A stretch of DNA of 64,000 nt from Pseudovibrio ascidiaceicola (GCF_900114245.1 NZ_FOSK01000004.1:186001-250000); one strand, 5' to 3'; shown: positions 32,977 to 42,257, numbered from the stretch's first letter. The notes: a model not told the origin generated them from the sequence alone. Numbers and translations are program-made.

Positions 32977-33053
32977 TGGCGCACCGGGGAGGATTCGAAC
33001 CCCCGACCCCCAGATTCGTAGTCTGGTGCTCTATCCAGCTGAGCTACCGGTGC
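32977..33053 (-). tRNA. tRNA-Arg (anticodon ACG), copy 1
   Basis: A 77-nt cloverleaf read on the minus strand. Acceptor stem GCACCGG/CCGGTGC, D-arm GCTC...GAGC, anticodon stem CCAGA/TCTGG with loop CTACGAA (anticodon ACG, decoded as inosine), T-loop TTCGAAT, and an encoded CCA end. Identical to the copy at 33128-33204. Confidence 0.97.
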
Positions 33054-33127
33054 GCTGTTTCTTGCGAACAAGAATTATATGTTGGCCTAGTGCTATTTAA
33101 ACCATCTACTCTTTATATGAGAGTAAA

Positions 33128-33204
33128 TGGCGCACCGGGGAGGATTCGAACCCCCGACCCCCAGATTCGTAGTCTGGTGCTCTATCCAGCTGAGCTACCG
33201 GTGC
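33128..33204 (-). tRNA. tRNA-Arg (anticodon ACG), copy 2
   Basis: Same 77-nt sequence as the gene at 32977-33053 with the same cloverleaf, anticodon ACG and encoded CCA. It is upstream of the other copy on the minus strand, 74 bp apart, probably in one transcript. Confidence 0.97.
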
Positions 33205-33357
33205 AGGCCGTGTTCCCTGCGGAACGGGGGTCTATGTAGCCGCCTTACTGGACCTTGGCAAGCGCTTTAGAGAAGTTTTTTGAAGTGAATTTGCGTTTTG
33301 GGGATAACAATTTCTGACTATCAGAACAAAGACGTAGGGCGTTGCAGCCTAAACGTG

Positions 33358-33390
33358 AGAAAAGCTGCACTTGCACAGTGCAACTTTTCC
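33358..33390 (-). terminator. probable terminator of the histidine kinase gene
   Basis: Inverted repeat AAAAGCTGCAC/GTGCAACTTTT (one G.U) just past the kinase stop, followed on the minus strand by CTCACGTTT. Moderately convincing. Confidence 0.55.
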
Positions 33391-33395
33391 AGAGA

Positions 33396-34943
33396 TTAGC
33401 CCTTGCTGCTGTCAGCAGGGAATAGTCTCGTAACTTTTTCAGCAGCTTGTACACCATGTTTGTATGGAAGCTGAATTTTGAAACAGGCTCCCGTGGTCAC
33501 ATCTTTTTCCAATGTGATCTTACCACCATGGGCCACAACAATCTCCGCAGCGATCGCAAGGCCCAATCCAGTGCCGCCAACCTTGCCTGAGGTCTGGAAG
33601 GCTTTGAACAGGCCTTCCTGCGCCTTGGCAGGTATGCCCGGTCCTGTATCTGACACATAGATAGAGAGCATATCCTCTTCTACTTCAGAGTGGATCTCGA
33701 TCCGACACACGACCTCAGATGCACCTTTGGATGCTTCCATTGCCTGCACCGAGTTTCGACAGAGATTGAGAAGGACACGGAAGATCTGTTCCGGGTCAGC
33801 TTCCAGCTCTTGCGTCTCCGGCACATTCACATGCATCTCAATGCCCTTGGAATAACTGGAGAGGCCAAGAACCTCCTCCACATCACGCAGGACAGACGCC
33901 AGACGGATAACACGCAACTCTGGCGCAGCCTCCTGAACCTTGCCGTAGGAGAGCACTGCGCTGGTGTAACTGGCCGCCCGGTCAAGTGTCGCAAGGATCT
34001 TAGGTGCAACACGTTGTACGGTCGGGTCTGGCAGCAACTCCAGTCGTTCAAGAAACAGCTGCGCTGATGCCAGCAAATTCCGCATGTCGTGGTTGATCTT
34101 GGAAACAGCTAGTCCCAAGGCTGCCATACGCCGTTGCTGGTTCAATGTCTGGTTCAGAGACTTCTGCATGGACTGCAGCTGAATTTCTGCCTCACCCAAT
34201 TCATCCGCACGCCCGCTTGGTTTGATAATTTCGCGAGCATTTTCCGGAGACTCAGCGAAACGCATCATGGAGCCGGTGAGCCGCTGTAAAGGACGCAACA
34301 GCAAAGAACGAATGGACAGATAAACGAGCGCTGCTGTCAGACATGAGATGAGAAGAGATAATTGCAGAATGTTGAGAGCATATTTCTGCAAATCGTCTCT
34401 CAGCAAAGAGGCTGGGAAAACCATATCCACTCTGCCGCCTGAACGCATATCAATATCGCCGATGACGCGGATCTGGCCGGTTCGCGTCCCAGTCAGGAAC
34501 TGAAGGCTACATCCAATCGCGTCCCATGGAGAATCCTGCGTCATATCAATCGTCTTGGTGATGTTCATTTCGGAACTCTCCATCGCGATCAAATTACGAC
34601 GCTCTCCAACGGCAAGAGAAATCGCCTGAGCGCCTGTTGCATCCAGCAGCTTTTGCTGGACTTGCGGAGACAGTGTCTCACTTTCTGACAACAAAGTTGC
34701 GGCAACACCGCCAACTGCCAAGCGGTCACGCAGCCAAGTGTTTCGATAATTTGCAATTGAAGGGACAAAAATAAGAACTTCACTGAGCATGACAAACAAG
34801 ATTGTCAGCAGCAGAAGTTTGCCAGAGAGGCCCATTCCACCGCCAAATATTTTGCGGTGTCTGCCTTTCGGAGTTTCATCCGAGTTCAGCTTTTTCGGTG
34901 TGACCTCTGTTTCAGAGGCCACTCTCCCATTATTTTGAGCCAT
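33396..34943 (-). CDS. sensor histidine kinase (orphan)
   Basis: A 515-residue protein from the ATG at 34943, preceded by AGGTGG. It has a cytoplasmic N-terminus, a first transmembrane helix (about 45-65), a periplasmic sensor region to about 185, a second helix (about 190-215) and a HAMP-like linker (RSLLLRPLQRLTGSMMRFAE). The dimerisation/phosphoacceptor region is VSKINHDMRNLLASAQ with the phospho-His. The ATPase domain has the N-box LCRNSVQAME and the G-boxes VSDTGPGIP and GGTGLGLAIAAEIV. No response regulator gene is adjacent. The signal is unknown. Confidence 0.9.
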   Translation of the reverse strand: MAQNNGRVASETEVTPKKLNSDETPKGRHRKIFGGGMGLSGKLLLLTILFVMLSEVLIFVPSIANYRNTWLRDRLAVGGVAATLLSESETLSPQVQQKLLDATGAQAISLAVGERRNLIAMESSEMNITKTIDMTQDSPWDAIGCSLQFLTGTRTGQIRVIGDIDMRSGGRVDMVFPASLLRDDLQKYALNILQLSLLISCLTAALVYLSIRSLLLRPLQRLTGSMMRFAESPENAREIIKPSGRADELGEAEIQLQSMQKSLNQTLNQQRRMAALGLAVSKINHDMRNLLASAQLFLERLELLPDPTVQRVAPKILATLDRAASYTSAVLSYGKVQEAAPELRVIRLASVLRDVEEVLGLSSYSKGIEMHVNVPETQELEADPEQIFRVLLNLCRNSVQAMEASKGASEVVCRIEIHSEVEEDMLSIYVSDTGPGIPAKAQEGLFKAFQTSGKVGGTGLGLAIAAEIVVAHGGKITLEKDVTTGACFKIQLPYKHGVQAAEKVTRLFPADSSKG

Positions 34944-35073
34944 CCACCTACCTGATGAGTTGGTACACAATGATCGTGCAGCGCAAATTGTTGTTACGCG
35001 CTATGCCTTACTCATTTTTAGCAGATGACGTGTGCCAAGCAACACACTTCTCTCACAGCTGATCACAACTGCG

Positions 35074-36519
35074 TCATCCAAGCTTTCTTAGAAGCGCCAG
35101 AATTCTGCGGACCCACGGATTTTGGGGGGCATCCGCATAATACGTAAGTGCAGCCCTACGAATTGCTTCATTTAGTGTCGGGTACGGGAGGACCACTCCT
35201 AAGAGAGCACCGACTTTCAACTTCTGAGAGATCATCAAAGCCAGCAGACCAATCTGTTCACCAGCGCCTGGACCCACAATAGATGCTCCAACGAGCTGTC
35301 CTTTTCCGTTAGTCAGGAGCTTAACCTGGCCCTTGCCTTTGCCTTCAGCAAGCGCTCTGTCGTTTCCGGAAAACTCTGCGGTCAAGATTTTCAGTTTATC
35401 GCCCAGCTGTTCACGTGCTTGCTGCTCTGAAAGACCAACCTGTCCGATCTCAGGCTCAGTGTAGGTCACCGCAGGCATTGTTATGTTGTTGTGGTTGACC
35501 GGCATGCGGAACAGGATTGAACGAATGACAAGTGAGGCGTGTGCACCTGCCGCATGTGTAAACTGCGCTCCACCGGCGACATCACCAATCGCATAGACTT
35601 TTCGGTTTGTGGTGCGCAATCCATCATCTGCTTTGATGCCTTTGCGGGTGTATTCGATGCCAGCCGCTTCCAAGCCAAGAGAAGAGACGTTCGGCGCACG
35701 ACCTGCCGCGATCAGAAGATGGGAGCCTTCAACGGTTCCTTCGGCTTCATCATCAACCTTGATGGTAACTTTTACACCAGTGTCAGTGCGTTCGACGCTA
35801 TTCACCTTGGTGTTTGCAAGGATCTCAACACCTTCTGCTTCCATCTTCTCTATGACTTGAGCAGCATGTGCAGGATCGGTCACCGCCAATGGACGCAGCA
35901 CTTCGATGACTGTAACACGGCTTCCCAAACGACGGTGAGCCTGTGCCATCTCCATTCCAATTGGCCCCGCACCAATAATGATCAGGTGCTCTGGGCGTTC
36001 TTTCAGTTCAAACAGATTTTCGTTGATCAGGTAAGGTGTGTTTTCGATACCAGGGATCGGAGGGACCGCAGCGCTGGAGCCAGTGGCAATGACAAACCGG
36101 CGCGCTTTGATGAGTTGCTCTCCGACTTTGACGGTATCTGCGGAGATAAACTCACCCGCGCCTTGAATAACATTTACACCCAAACCCTCGAAGCGCTCAG
36201 CAGAGTCATGTGGCGCTATGGTGGCGATAACGTCATGAACGTGATCATTCACCTTAGAGAAGTCGATCTCAGGCTCCTGAGCACCAACCCCAAATTTTTC
36301 GGATGACCGGAAGGTGGCCGCGGCTTTACCTGCTGCAATAATTGCTTTGGATGGGACGCAGCCATAGTTCAGGCAGTCACCACCCATCTTACCCTTTTCA
36401 ATCAGGACAACATCCACGCCAAAGGCTGCTGCAGCTGCTGCAACTGAGAGGCCGCCTGAACCAGCGCCAATAACACAGATGTCTGGGGTCAATGTTTTTG
36501 CATTATTGTTATTTGTCAT
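35074..36519 (-). CDS. mercuric-reductase/lipoamide-dehydrogenase-like FAD disulfide oxidoreductase
   Basis: A 481-residue flavoprotein from the ATG at 36519; the in-frame extension upstream overlaps the preceding gene and looks non-coding. FAD motif: ICVIGAGSGGLSVAAAAA. The redox-active disulfide is GGDCLNYGCVPSKA. The NAD(P) motif is IIIGAGPIGMEMAQAHRRLG, the second FAD motif VYAIGDVAGG, and the dimerisation domain starts near PAVTYTEPEIGQVG. The C-terminal active-site His/Glu pair of lipoamide dehydrogenase is replaced by a shorter PYPTLNEAIRRAA. This is the mercuric-reductase-like type found beside TVP38 proteins. It is not a true MerA (no N-terminal HMA domain, no C-terminal Cys pair). 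Confidence 0.88.
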   Translation of the reverse strand: MTNNNNAKTLTPDICVIGAGSGGLSVAAAAAAFGVDVVLIEKGKMGGDCLNYGCVPSKAIIAAGKAAATFRSSEKFGVGAQEPEIDFSKVNDHVHDVIATIAPHDSAERFEGLGVNVIQGAGEFISADTVKVGEQLIKARRFVIATGSSAAVPPIPGIENTPYLINENLFELKERPEHLIIIGAGPIGMEMAQAHRRLGSRVTVIEVLRPLAVTDPAHAAQVIEKMEAEGVEILANTKVNSVERTDTGVKVTIKVDDEAEGTVEGSHLLIAAGRAPNVSSLGLEAAGIEYTRKGIKADDGLRTTNRKVYAIGDVAGGAQFTHAAGAHASLVIRSILFRMPVNHNNITMPAVTYTEPEIGQVGLSEQQAREQLGDKLKILTAEFSGNDRALAEGKGKGQVKLLTNGKGQLVGASIVGPGAGEQIGLLALMISQKLKVGALLGVVLPYPTLNEAIRRAALTYYADAPQNPWVRRILALLRKLG

Positions 36520-36559
36520 CGAGAAAGTCCGTAAATTTGAAATTGATCTGTTCTGAGAA

Positions 36560-37336
36560 TTATTTGCCGCGAAAACGCTGAACAATCGGCGGGATGAGCG
36601 CAACCAAGCCAAGCGCTGCAAATGCCCAAATCAGCTCAGGCGTTATGAGTGCGGAGATCTCCACTTCGCATGTCCCAGCAGCTGAACAACCCGGATTTGC
36701 CTGCTCTTGCGCCAGGATCACACTATCCAGACCAGCCCCAACGAAGGCATAGGCGAATGTACCTGGGATGATACCAACGAATGTGGCGATCAAATATGTG
36801 CTCAACGGAACATGGAACAGTGCTGGTGCAATGTTGACGAGCCAGAACGGAAACACTGGAGTAAGACGCAGGAAGAGAAGGTAACTGAACGCGTTCTTGC
36901 GAAAGCCCTCAGACATCTTATCGAGGAACGGCCCTGCCCTTGCTTTGAGCGTTGCACCAACCGATGTTTTTGCAGCAATGAACAGCAATGCAGCACCAAT
37001 TGTTGCTGCGAGAACTGTGAGCAGGCCACCGAAGAACCACCCAAACAAAAAACCACCTGCAATGGTGAGCAAAGATGCACCTGGGAAAGATAGCGCAACA
37101 GCGAGGGTATAGACGACGAAATAGATGAGAGGGGTCAGGATTGGATATTCGGCCAGATAACCAGAAAGCAGTTGCTGGTTTTTGATCAGATTGCTGATTG
37201 TAATTTGTTGATGCCAGCCCTGAGAAATGCCATAGGCAGACACGGCAAGGATAACAAAGAGTAGTCCCCAGCGTTTGATGAAGCCCAAAGCTCCCTCGGC
37301 TGATGACTTGTTATCATTGTGTTCCGTGATTCCCAT
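36560..37336 (-). CDS. TVP38/TMEM64-family (DedA-related, VTT-domain) membrane protein
   Basis: A 258-residue protein from the ATG at 37336 after AGGGAAAAG. About five to six hydrophobic segments. The VTT core is recognised from FPGASLLTIAGGFLFGWFFG, FLRLTPVFPFWLVNIAPALF and STYLIATFVGIIPGTFAYAF. VTT proteins are linked to lipid scrambling or undecaprenyl-phosphate transport. It lies 40 bp before the flavoprotein gene on the same strand. The two genes recur together in many bacteria, suggesting a joint but undefined redox/membrane role. Confidence 0.88.
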   Translation of the reverse strand: MGITEHNDNKSSAEGALGFIKRWGLLFVILAVSAYGISQGWHQQITISNLIKNQQLLSGYLAEYPILTPLIYFVVYTLAVALSFPGASLLTIAGGFLFGWFFGGLLTVLAATIGAALLFIAAKTSVGATLKARAGPFLDKMSEGFRKNAFSYLLFLRLTPVFPFWLVNIAPALFHVPLSTYLIATFVGIIPGTFAYAFVGAGLDSVILAQEQANPGCSAAGTCEVEISALITPELIWAFAALGLVALIPPIVQRFRGK

Positions 37337-37618
37337 GTGCTTTTCCCTAGATGGTTTCAACGTTCAGACCTGAAAAGAACCGAAACCTCAGTGTTCTTGC
37401 CTAGTCTAGACTGAATAGGTTACTATGTTTTTTGCAGGCTCAATCGCCTAATGAATTGATGTCTTACAATTTTCATACAATCAGAAAGACCTCCGGTGTT
37501 ATCACAGGTTCGTGCGTTACCCGTAGTTTCACTCTGTTTTGAATGAGGGGTAACAGCTCTACACGAGGCTGTGAGGCAATAAAGAGTCAGGATATCGTAG
37601 ATTCCGGCACAGCAATTA

Positions 37619-37647
37619 TTGACTTGAAGCACGCACACTAATATAAG
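37619..37647 (+). promoter_or_regulatory. sigma70-type promoter of rpmH-rnpA
   Basis: TTGACT (37619-37624), a 17-bp spacer and TATAAG (37642-37647) match the housekeeping consensus and point to rpmH. The leader would be about 130 nt. The rest of the 445-bp gap (37337-37781) holds no supported gene. Confidence 0.7.
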
Positions 37648-37781
37648 CGCCGACGAATAGGAGTGCGGATCCCCTGCGCAAAGTCCTGCAACTTGAATAA
37701 AGTCGCGGTGACTTCGGGGAGAAGACGCACAATCCAAATTAACGTTTAAGTTGGAGCCAACGGCTCTGCTAGGGTAATAAA

Positions 37782-37916
37782 ATGAAGCGTACTTTCCAAC
37801 CGAGCAACCTTGTTCGCAAGCGTCGCCACGGCTTCCGGGCACGTATGGCAACTAAAAATGGCCGCCAGGTTCTGGCACGTCGTCGTGCTAAAGGCCGTAA
37901 GCGTCTTAGCGCTTAA
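37782..37916 (+). CDS. rpmH: 50S ribosomal protein L34
   Basis: A 44-residue basic protein, [20 protein letters not shown] to GRKRLSA, essentially the canonical L34. It is the first gene of the conserved rpmH-rnpA-yidC-engB run and binds 23S rRNA in the large ribosomal subunit. Confidence 0.98.
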   Translation: MKRTFQPSNLVRKRRHGFRARMATKNGRQVLARRRAKGRKRLSA

Positions 37917-37978
37917 TCGCGACGTTGCGCGGCGGCATTCACTTCATATCCATTGAACAAAAGTTCCGCCGCAAAAAC

Positions 37979-38383
37979 ATGAAAACACTCAAAAAGCGCT
38001 CCGAGTTTCTTACCGTCGCAAAAGGCGGAAGGATAGCTCGGCGTGCTTTTGTGCTTCAAGCGGCTAAAACCCGCAGTGATGGCGACCCTCGAATGGGGTA
38101 TACGGTCACCAAGAAAACCGGAAACTCTGTTGAGCGCAGTCGAATAAAGCGCCGACTTCGAGCCGCTGTTGCCTCCCTTGATTTGGATATTGCCCAGATA
38201 GGCGCTGACTATGTTTTGGTTGGCAGACGAGCTGCGCTTTCACAACCTTTCGAGGATCTTTTGAAAGACCTCAAAGGCAGTGTAAAAAATGCGTTCAAGC
38301 CTCGTAAACCTCGCCCTATCCGATCAAAACCGAATTCGCTGGCAAATTCTAAACCTCCACATGATAAAGTTGAGGCCAACTGA
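37979..38383 (+). CDS. rnpA: ribonuclease P protein component
   Basis: A 134-residue basic protein. The start is taken at the ATG giving MKTLKKRSEFLTVAKGGRIA; a TTG at 37925 is possible because rnpA can overlap leader sequence. The RNR motif typical of RnpA is present as NSVERSRIKRRLRAAV, and the FVLQA strand of the central cleft can be seen. The C-terminal tail beyond about residue 105 is Pro/Lys-rich and not conserved. It helps RNase P RNA process tRNA 5' ends. It lies 62 bp after rpmH and 49 bp before yidC. Confidence 0.95.
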   Translation: MKTLKKRSEFLTVAKGGRIARRAFVLQAAKTRSDGDPRMGYTVTKKTGNSVERSRIKRRLRAAVASLDLDIAQIGADYVLVGRRAALSQPFEDLLKDLKGSVKNAFKPRKPRPIRSKPNSLANSKPPHDKVEAN

Positions 38384-38432
38384 CCAGTGATGACTAATAA
38401 TTCCACCCTTTTTGAAATGAGTGATCCAGTCG

Positions 38433-40244
38433 ATGAACGATAATCGCAATATGATCGTAGCGATCGTGCTGTCGCTGGTTGTGCTATTGGGCTGGCAATA
38501 TTTTATTGCCGGACCACAGTTAGAAGCTCAGCAGGACGCGCAACAGGCGCAGCTGGCAAACGATGCACAACAAGCCGGTTCCAGCTCACCCGTTGCACTG
38601 CCTGAAGGTGCATCCGGTCAAGTGGCTGCTCCAGGCACCGACGGCGGGGCTGCTGCGCAATCATTCGTCAGTCGCGCACAAGCACTGGCTGCCTCTCCTC
38701 GCCTGACCATTGACACCCCTAGCCTCTCCGGCTCTGTCAATCTGCAAGGCGCGAAGCTGGATGACCTTCGTCTGAACGACTACCGTCAGACACAGGCTAA
38801 GGACAGTGAAACTGTTGTTCTGTTCTCGCCTAAAGGTAGCCCAGAGCCATACTACGCTGAGCATGGCTGGGTTGCAGATCCGGGTGCACAGGTCAAACTT
38901 CCTAATGCTGAAACTATCTGGACTGCAGAGACTTCCGGTGACCTGACACCATCTTCCCCTATCGTTCTGAGCTGGGACAATGGTGAAGGACTGGTGTTCA
39001 AGCGCACTTTCTCCGTCGACGAGAACTACATGTTCACTGTTGACCAGGAAGTTCAGAACAGCACTGGTCAGAACGTTCAGCTTTACCCTTATGGTTTGAT
39101 TGCACGTAACGGCGAACCAGAAACCGCTGGCTTCTTCGTATTGCATGAAGGCCTCATCGGCGTTATCGGCGACGAAGGCCTCCAGGAAATCAACTATTCC
39201 GACCTGATTGAGGACGGAAGCGTTCGTCCGGGTCGCGCGAACATGGGTTGGCTCGGCTTTACTGATAAGTACTGGGCCGCAACGCTGATCCCAACTCCGG
39301 GCACAGAGTTCCAGCCGAACTTCTCCTACAACGCTAGCACTCAGAACTTCCAGAGTGACTACCTTGGTGATGCTGTTCAGGTTGCTGATGGCTCCAAAAT
39401 CACCAGTTCCTCCCTGCTTTATGCGGGTGCGAAGGTTACCAGTCTGATCGACGGCTATCAGGATTCCTATAATATCCTGAACTTCGACCTGATGATCGAC
39501 TGGGGTTGGTTCTACTTCCTGACTAAGCCAATGTTCTGGACCATTGACTGGCTCTATTCTCTGGTTGGTAACTTCGGTATCGCGATCCTGCTCGTGACCG
39601 TGATTGTGAAGGCAATCTTCTTCCCGCTGGCAAACAAGTCCTACGTCTCCATGAGTAAAATGAAACTCGTGCAGCCGAAGATGACTGAAATCCGCGAGAA
39701 GTATAAGGACGACAAGCAGAAACAGCAGCAAGCCATGATGGAGCTGTATAAGACGGAGAAGATCAATCCGTTGGCAGGCTGTTTGCCGATGTTGATTCAG
39801 ATCCCTGTCTTCTTCTCGCTCTATAAGGTGCTGTTCGTAACCATTGAGATGCGCCATGCGCCATTCTTTGGATGGATTCAGGATCTTTCTGCTCCAGATC
39901 CAACAACCATCTTCAACCTGTTCGGTCTGATTCCATGGGATCCGCCAACATTCCTGATGATTGGTGTCTGGCCTCTGATCATGGGTGTAACCATGTTCCT
40001 GCAGATGAAGATGAACCCAGCACCAGCTGAGCCTGCACAGCAGATGATCTTCAACTGGATGCCTGTTCTGTTCACCTTCATGCTGGCAACCTTCCCAGCA
40101 GGTCTCGTGATCTACTGGGCATGGAACAACACTCTTTCTGTTGCACAGCAGGGAATCATCATGCGTCGTCAGGGCGTGAAGCTTGAGCTGTTTGATAACC
40201 TGAAGAGCACGTTCAAGCGCAAGCCTAAGGAAGAAAGCAAGTAA
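38433..40244 (+). CDS. yidC: membrane protein insertase YidC
   Basis: A 603-residue protein from the ATG giving MNDNRNMIVAIVLSLVVLLG, the usual YidC N-terminus; a GTG 12 bp upstream is less likely. A first helix is followed by a large periplasmic P1 domain (about 60-355) and then five C-terminal helices of the insertase core. Core landmarks are WFYFLTKPMFWTIDWLYSLV, PLANKSYVSMSKMKLVQPKM, INPLAGCLPMLIQIPVFFSL and FPAGLVIYWAWNNTLSVAQQ. It inserts inner-membrane proteins alone or with SecYEG. A terminator follows. Confidence 0.97.
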   Translation: MNDNRNMIVAIVLSLVVLLGWQYFIAGPQLEAQQDAQQAQLANDAQQAGSSSPVALPEGASGQVAAPGTDGGAAAQSFVSRAQALAASPRLTIDTPSLSGSVNLQGAKLDDLRLNDYRQTQAKDSETVVLFSPKGSPEPYYAEHGWVADPGAQVKLPNAETIWTAETSGDLTPSSPIVLSWDNGEGLVFKRTFSVDENYMFTVDQEVQNSTGQNVQLYPYGLIARNGEPETAGFFVLHEGLIGVIGDEGLQEINYSDLIEDGSVRPGRANMGWLGFTDKYWAATLIPTPGTEFQPNFSYNASTQNFQSDYLGDAVQVADGSKITSSSLLYAGAKVTSLIDGYQDSYNILNFDLMIDWGWFYFLTKPMFWTIDWLYSLVGNFGIAILLVTVIVKAIFFPLANKSYVSMSKMKLVQPKMTEIREKYKDDKQKQQQAMMELYKTEKINPLAGCLPMLIQIPVFFSLYKVLFVTIEMRHAPFFGWIQDLSAPDPTTIFNLFGLIPWDPPTFLMIGVWPLIMGVTMFLQMKMNPAPAEPAQQMIFNWMPVLFTFMLATFPAGLVIYWAWNNTLSVAQQGIIMRRQGVKLELFDNLKSTFKRKPKEESK

Positions 40245-40269
40245 GCTTTCGCCTTCGAATAAGACTTCA

Positions 40270-40298
40270 AAAACGCGGCCTTTGGGTCGCGTTTTTTG
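40270..40298 (+). terminator. intrinsic terminator after yidC
   Basis: AAAACGCGGCC/GGTCGCGTTTT stem with a TTTG loop and a T6 tail. Confidence 0.88.
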
Positions 40299-40406
40299 TT
40301 TGGGGTTAGCACCTTTTGTGGTGAAGCTTCACCATGGTAAACATTAGGGCTGTGCTTTGGAAAACAGCACTCGACCAAATCAAGATTGCAGGTTAAAAGG
40401 CAGGGC

Positions 40407-41057
40407 ATGAGCTCAGAAAAAGAATATTCAGCAGAACAACTGGAGGCGGGACGCCTTCTGTTTGCGCGTCCTTGGGATTTTATTACCAGTGTGAAAGAGA
40501 TGCATCAGCTTCCTGAGCTGGATGGTATCGAGATCGCGTTTGCCGGTCGTTCCAATGTTGGCAAGTCCAGTCTGATCAACAAGCTCACTGGCAAGAAAAC
40601 GTTGGCTCGTACATCCAACACACCGGGCCGGACCCAGATGCTGAACTTCTTTGGGGCAGAGCACTCCATCTTAAAGATTGTCGATATGCCGGGCTACGGA
40701 TACGCCGAAGCGCCAAAAGGTATGGTTGATGCGTGGACATCACTTATTTTTGACTATCTGCGTGGTCGAAGCACCTTGCGTCGTGTGTTTTCTTTGATCG
40801 ACTCACGTCATGGCATCAAAAAGAACGATCTTGACGCTATGGCGATTCTGGACAAGTCCGCTGTGCCTTATCAGGTCGTGCTGACCAAGGCTGATAAACT
40901 GAAGCCGGGGCAACTGCAGCGCATGAAAGACGAGACGCTGAAAGTACTCGCGAAGCGTCCAGCTGCACATCCGGAAGTCATTGCCACATCTTCAGAAAAA
41001 GGCAACGGTCTGGATGAATTGCGTGCAGAGATCGCGCAGCTGGTCAGTTACGGCTAG
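40407..41057 (+). CDS. engB: ribosome biogenesis GTP-binding protein YihA/YsxC
   Basis: A 216-residue GTPase from the ATG at 40407 behind AGGCAGGG. G1 is [15 protein letters not shown]3 [12 protein letters not shown]4 [11 protein letters not shown], and the switch I region has [16 protein letters not shown], all typical for EngB. It assists maturation of the 50S subunit. The gene stands behind its own start region after the yidC terminator. Confidence 0.95.
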   Translation: MSSEKEYSAEQLEAGRLLFARPWDFITSVKEMHQLPELDGIEIAFAGRSNVGKSSLINKLTGKKTLARTSNTPGRTQMLNFFGAEHSILKIVDMPGYGYAEAPKGMVDAWTSLIFDYLRGRSTLRRVFSLIDSRHGIKKNDLDAMAILDKSAVPYQVVLTKADKLKPGQLQRMKDETLKVLAKRPAAHPEVIATSSEKGNGLDELRAEIAQLVSYG

Positions 41058-41066
41058 TCAATTGCA

Positions 41067-41102
41067 GGTGCAGGGGGCATATTTCCCTGCACCCTCCTCT
41101 TT
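41067..41102 (+). terminator. probable terminator after engB
   Basis: GGTGCAGGG/CCCTGCACC perfect 9-bp stem followed by CTCCTCTTT, a partly T-rich tail. Confidence 0.6.
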
Positions 41103-41330
41103 CGGATAGCGGCTCTGCAAACATATCCAACACGCCTTGTCCATCCTGCAATTCCCCTGTTCTCACGTTTTGCTGCCTTTTCCCCAGCCCGCCTTAACCC
41201 GTTCTTGACCTAGGGTCAATTTACCCCCCGAATATAGACAGACCGTCGTCGAAGGGGAGGTCGTCGGATGTCTGGAAAAGACAAGCAAGATTACAATCAC
41301 AGTGCTAAAATCAGTCAAAGGGGATGATGT

Positions 41331-42257
41331 ATGTGTGCAACTCCGTCCCTCCGTCACCATTGGGCTCTTGTACCAGAGCATGCCATCACCAATGCGTTGA
41401 CCTATATTTGGCGTTTCATTCATGCGCTACCAGCACTGCTGTTGGCAGGGCTGAATTTGAAGAAGTGGTACAAAGCTCGCCAGCTTGGGCCTAACCCGCT
41501 GGAACGCTCTCTGATTTCTGCCTACCTCCGTGATGAGTTCGTGCTGCACTATCAGCCGATCGTGCGAGTTGCTGATCGCAAGCTGGTTGGGGCTGAGGCT
41601 CTGATCAGATGGGAACACCCTGAGAGCGGCCTACTGCCCCCTTCCCGTTTCATAACCACTTTGTGCCGGAGCTGTCTTGGCAAGGATGTGGGCTACTGGG
41701 TCATTCGAGAAGCCTGTAAAGCACGCAGCGGATGGAGCAATCTTGTTGATCCCAACTTCAAAATCTCCGTGAACATTTGCGGTAGAATGTTTGTTGACCA
41801 ATACATCGTCTCCCGCATCCAAAAGATTCTACAGGACACTGGCACACCCGGGCATTTCTTAGAGCTTGAAGTCACAGAACGAATTGATCTGGACAGAGCT
41901 CCCCATGCCATGGAGAGCATGCGCAAACTGCAAGAGATGGGCATCTCAGTCGCCTTTGACGACTTCGGCACTGGCTTTGCTTCTATGAAGCACTTGTTGG
42001 ATTGCCCGGTGGACCGAATTAAGATCGACCGCAGCTTCCTGTCTGGTGTGCCGACTTCAGCTGTTCACAGCACTGCTTGCGCTCACCTGATTGAACTCGC
42101 TCACTTACTCGACATGGAAGTGACAGCAGAAGGTGTTGAGACGGAAGAGCAGATGAAGCTGCTCGAAAGTAGCGGCTGTACCAATGCTCAGGGCTTCTTA
42201 TTCTCCCCTCCTGCGGGTGAAGACGGTTTTGCGGACTATCTGCGCGAGAGGCATTAG
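41331..42257 (+). CDS. EAL-domain cyclic-di-GMP phosphodiesterase
   Basis: A 308-residue protein with a hydrophobic N-terminal stretch (about 28-45, IWRFIHALPALLLAGL) and an EAL domain (about 58-300). Catalytic and metal motifs all look intact: VGAEALIRWEHP, SVNICGRMF, LELEVTERI, VAFDDFGTGFASMKHL, IKIDRSFL and TAEGVETEEQ. It should hydrolyse c-di-GMP and so favour motility over attachment. It has no GGDEF or sensor domain; the N-terminus may bind the membrane. It interrupts the otherwise conserved engB-argB neighbourhood. Confidence 0.92.
   Translation: MCATPSLRHHWALVPEHAITNALTYIWRFIHALPALLLAGLNLKKWYKARQLGPNPLERSLISAYLRDEFVLHYQPIVRVADRKLVGAEALIRWEHPESGLLPPSRFITTLCRSCLGKDVGYWVIREACKARSGWSNLVDPNFKISVNICGRMFVDQYIVSRIQKILQDTGTPGHFLELEVTERIDLDRAPHAMESMRKLQEMGISVAFDDFGTGFASMKHLLDCPVDRIKIDRSFLSGVPTSAVHSTACAHLIELAHLLDMEVTAEGVETEEQMKLLESSGCTNAQGFLFSPPAGEDGFADYLRERH

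Noticed and set aside
35539-36306. Open frame of 255 codons antisense to the FAD oxidoreductase
   Set aside because: Shadow of a clear flavoprotein gene.
36520-36621. N-terminal extension of the FAD oxidoreductase as a targeting sequence
   Set aside because: The extra residues overlap the end of the upstream membrane-protein gene, and the ATG at 36519 fits the family N-terminus.
37423-37851. 142-codon minus-strand frame upstream of rpmH
   Set aside because: It overlaps rpmH and its promoter; no recognisable protein sequence.
38661-39857. Long open frame of 398 codons on the minus strand inside yidC
   Set aside because: It lies wholly antisense to yidC, has no recognisable sequence, and is explained by codon bias of the real gene.
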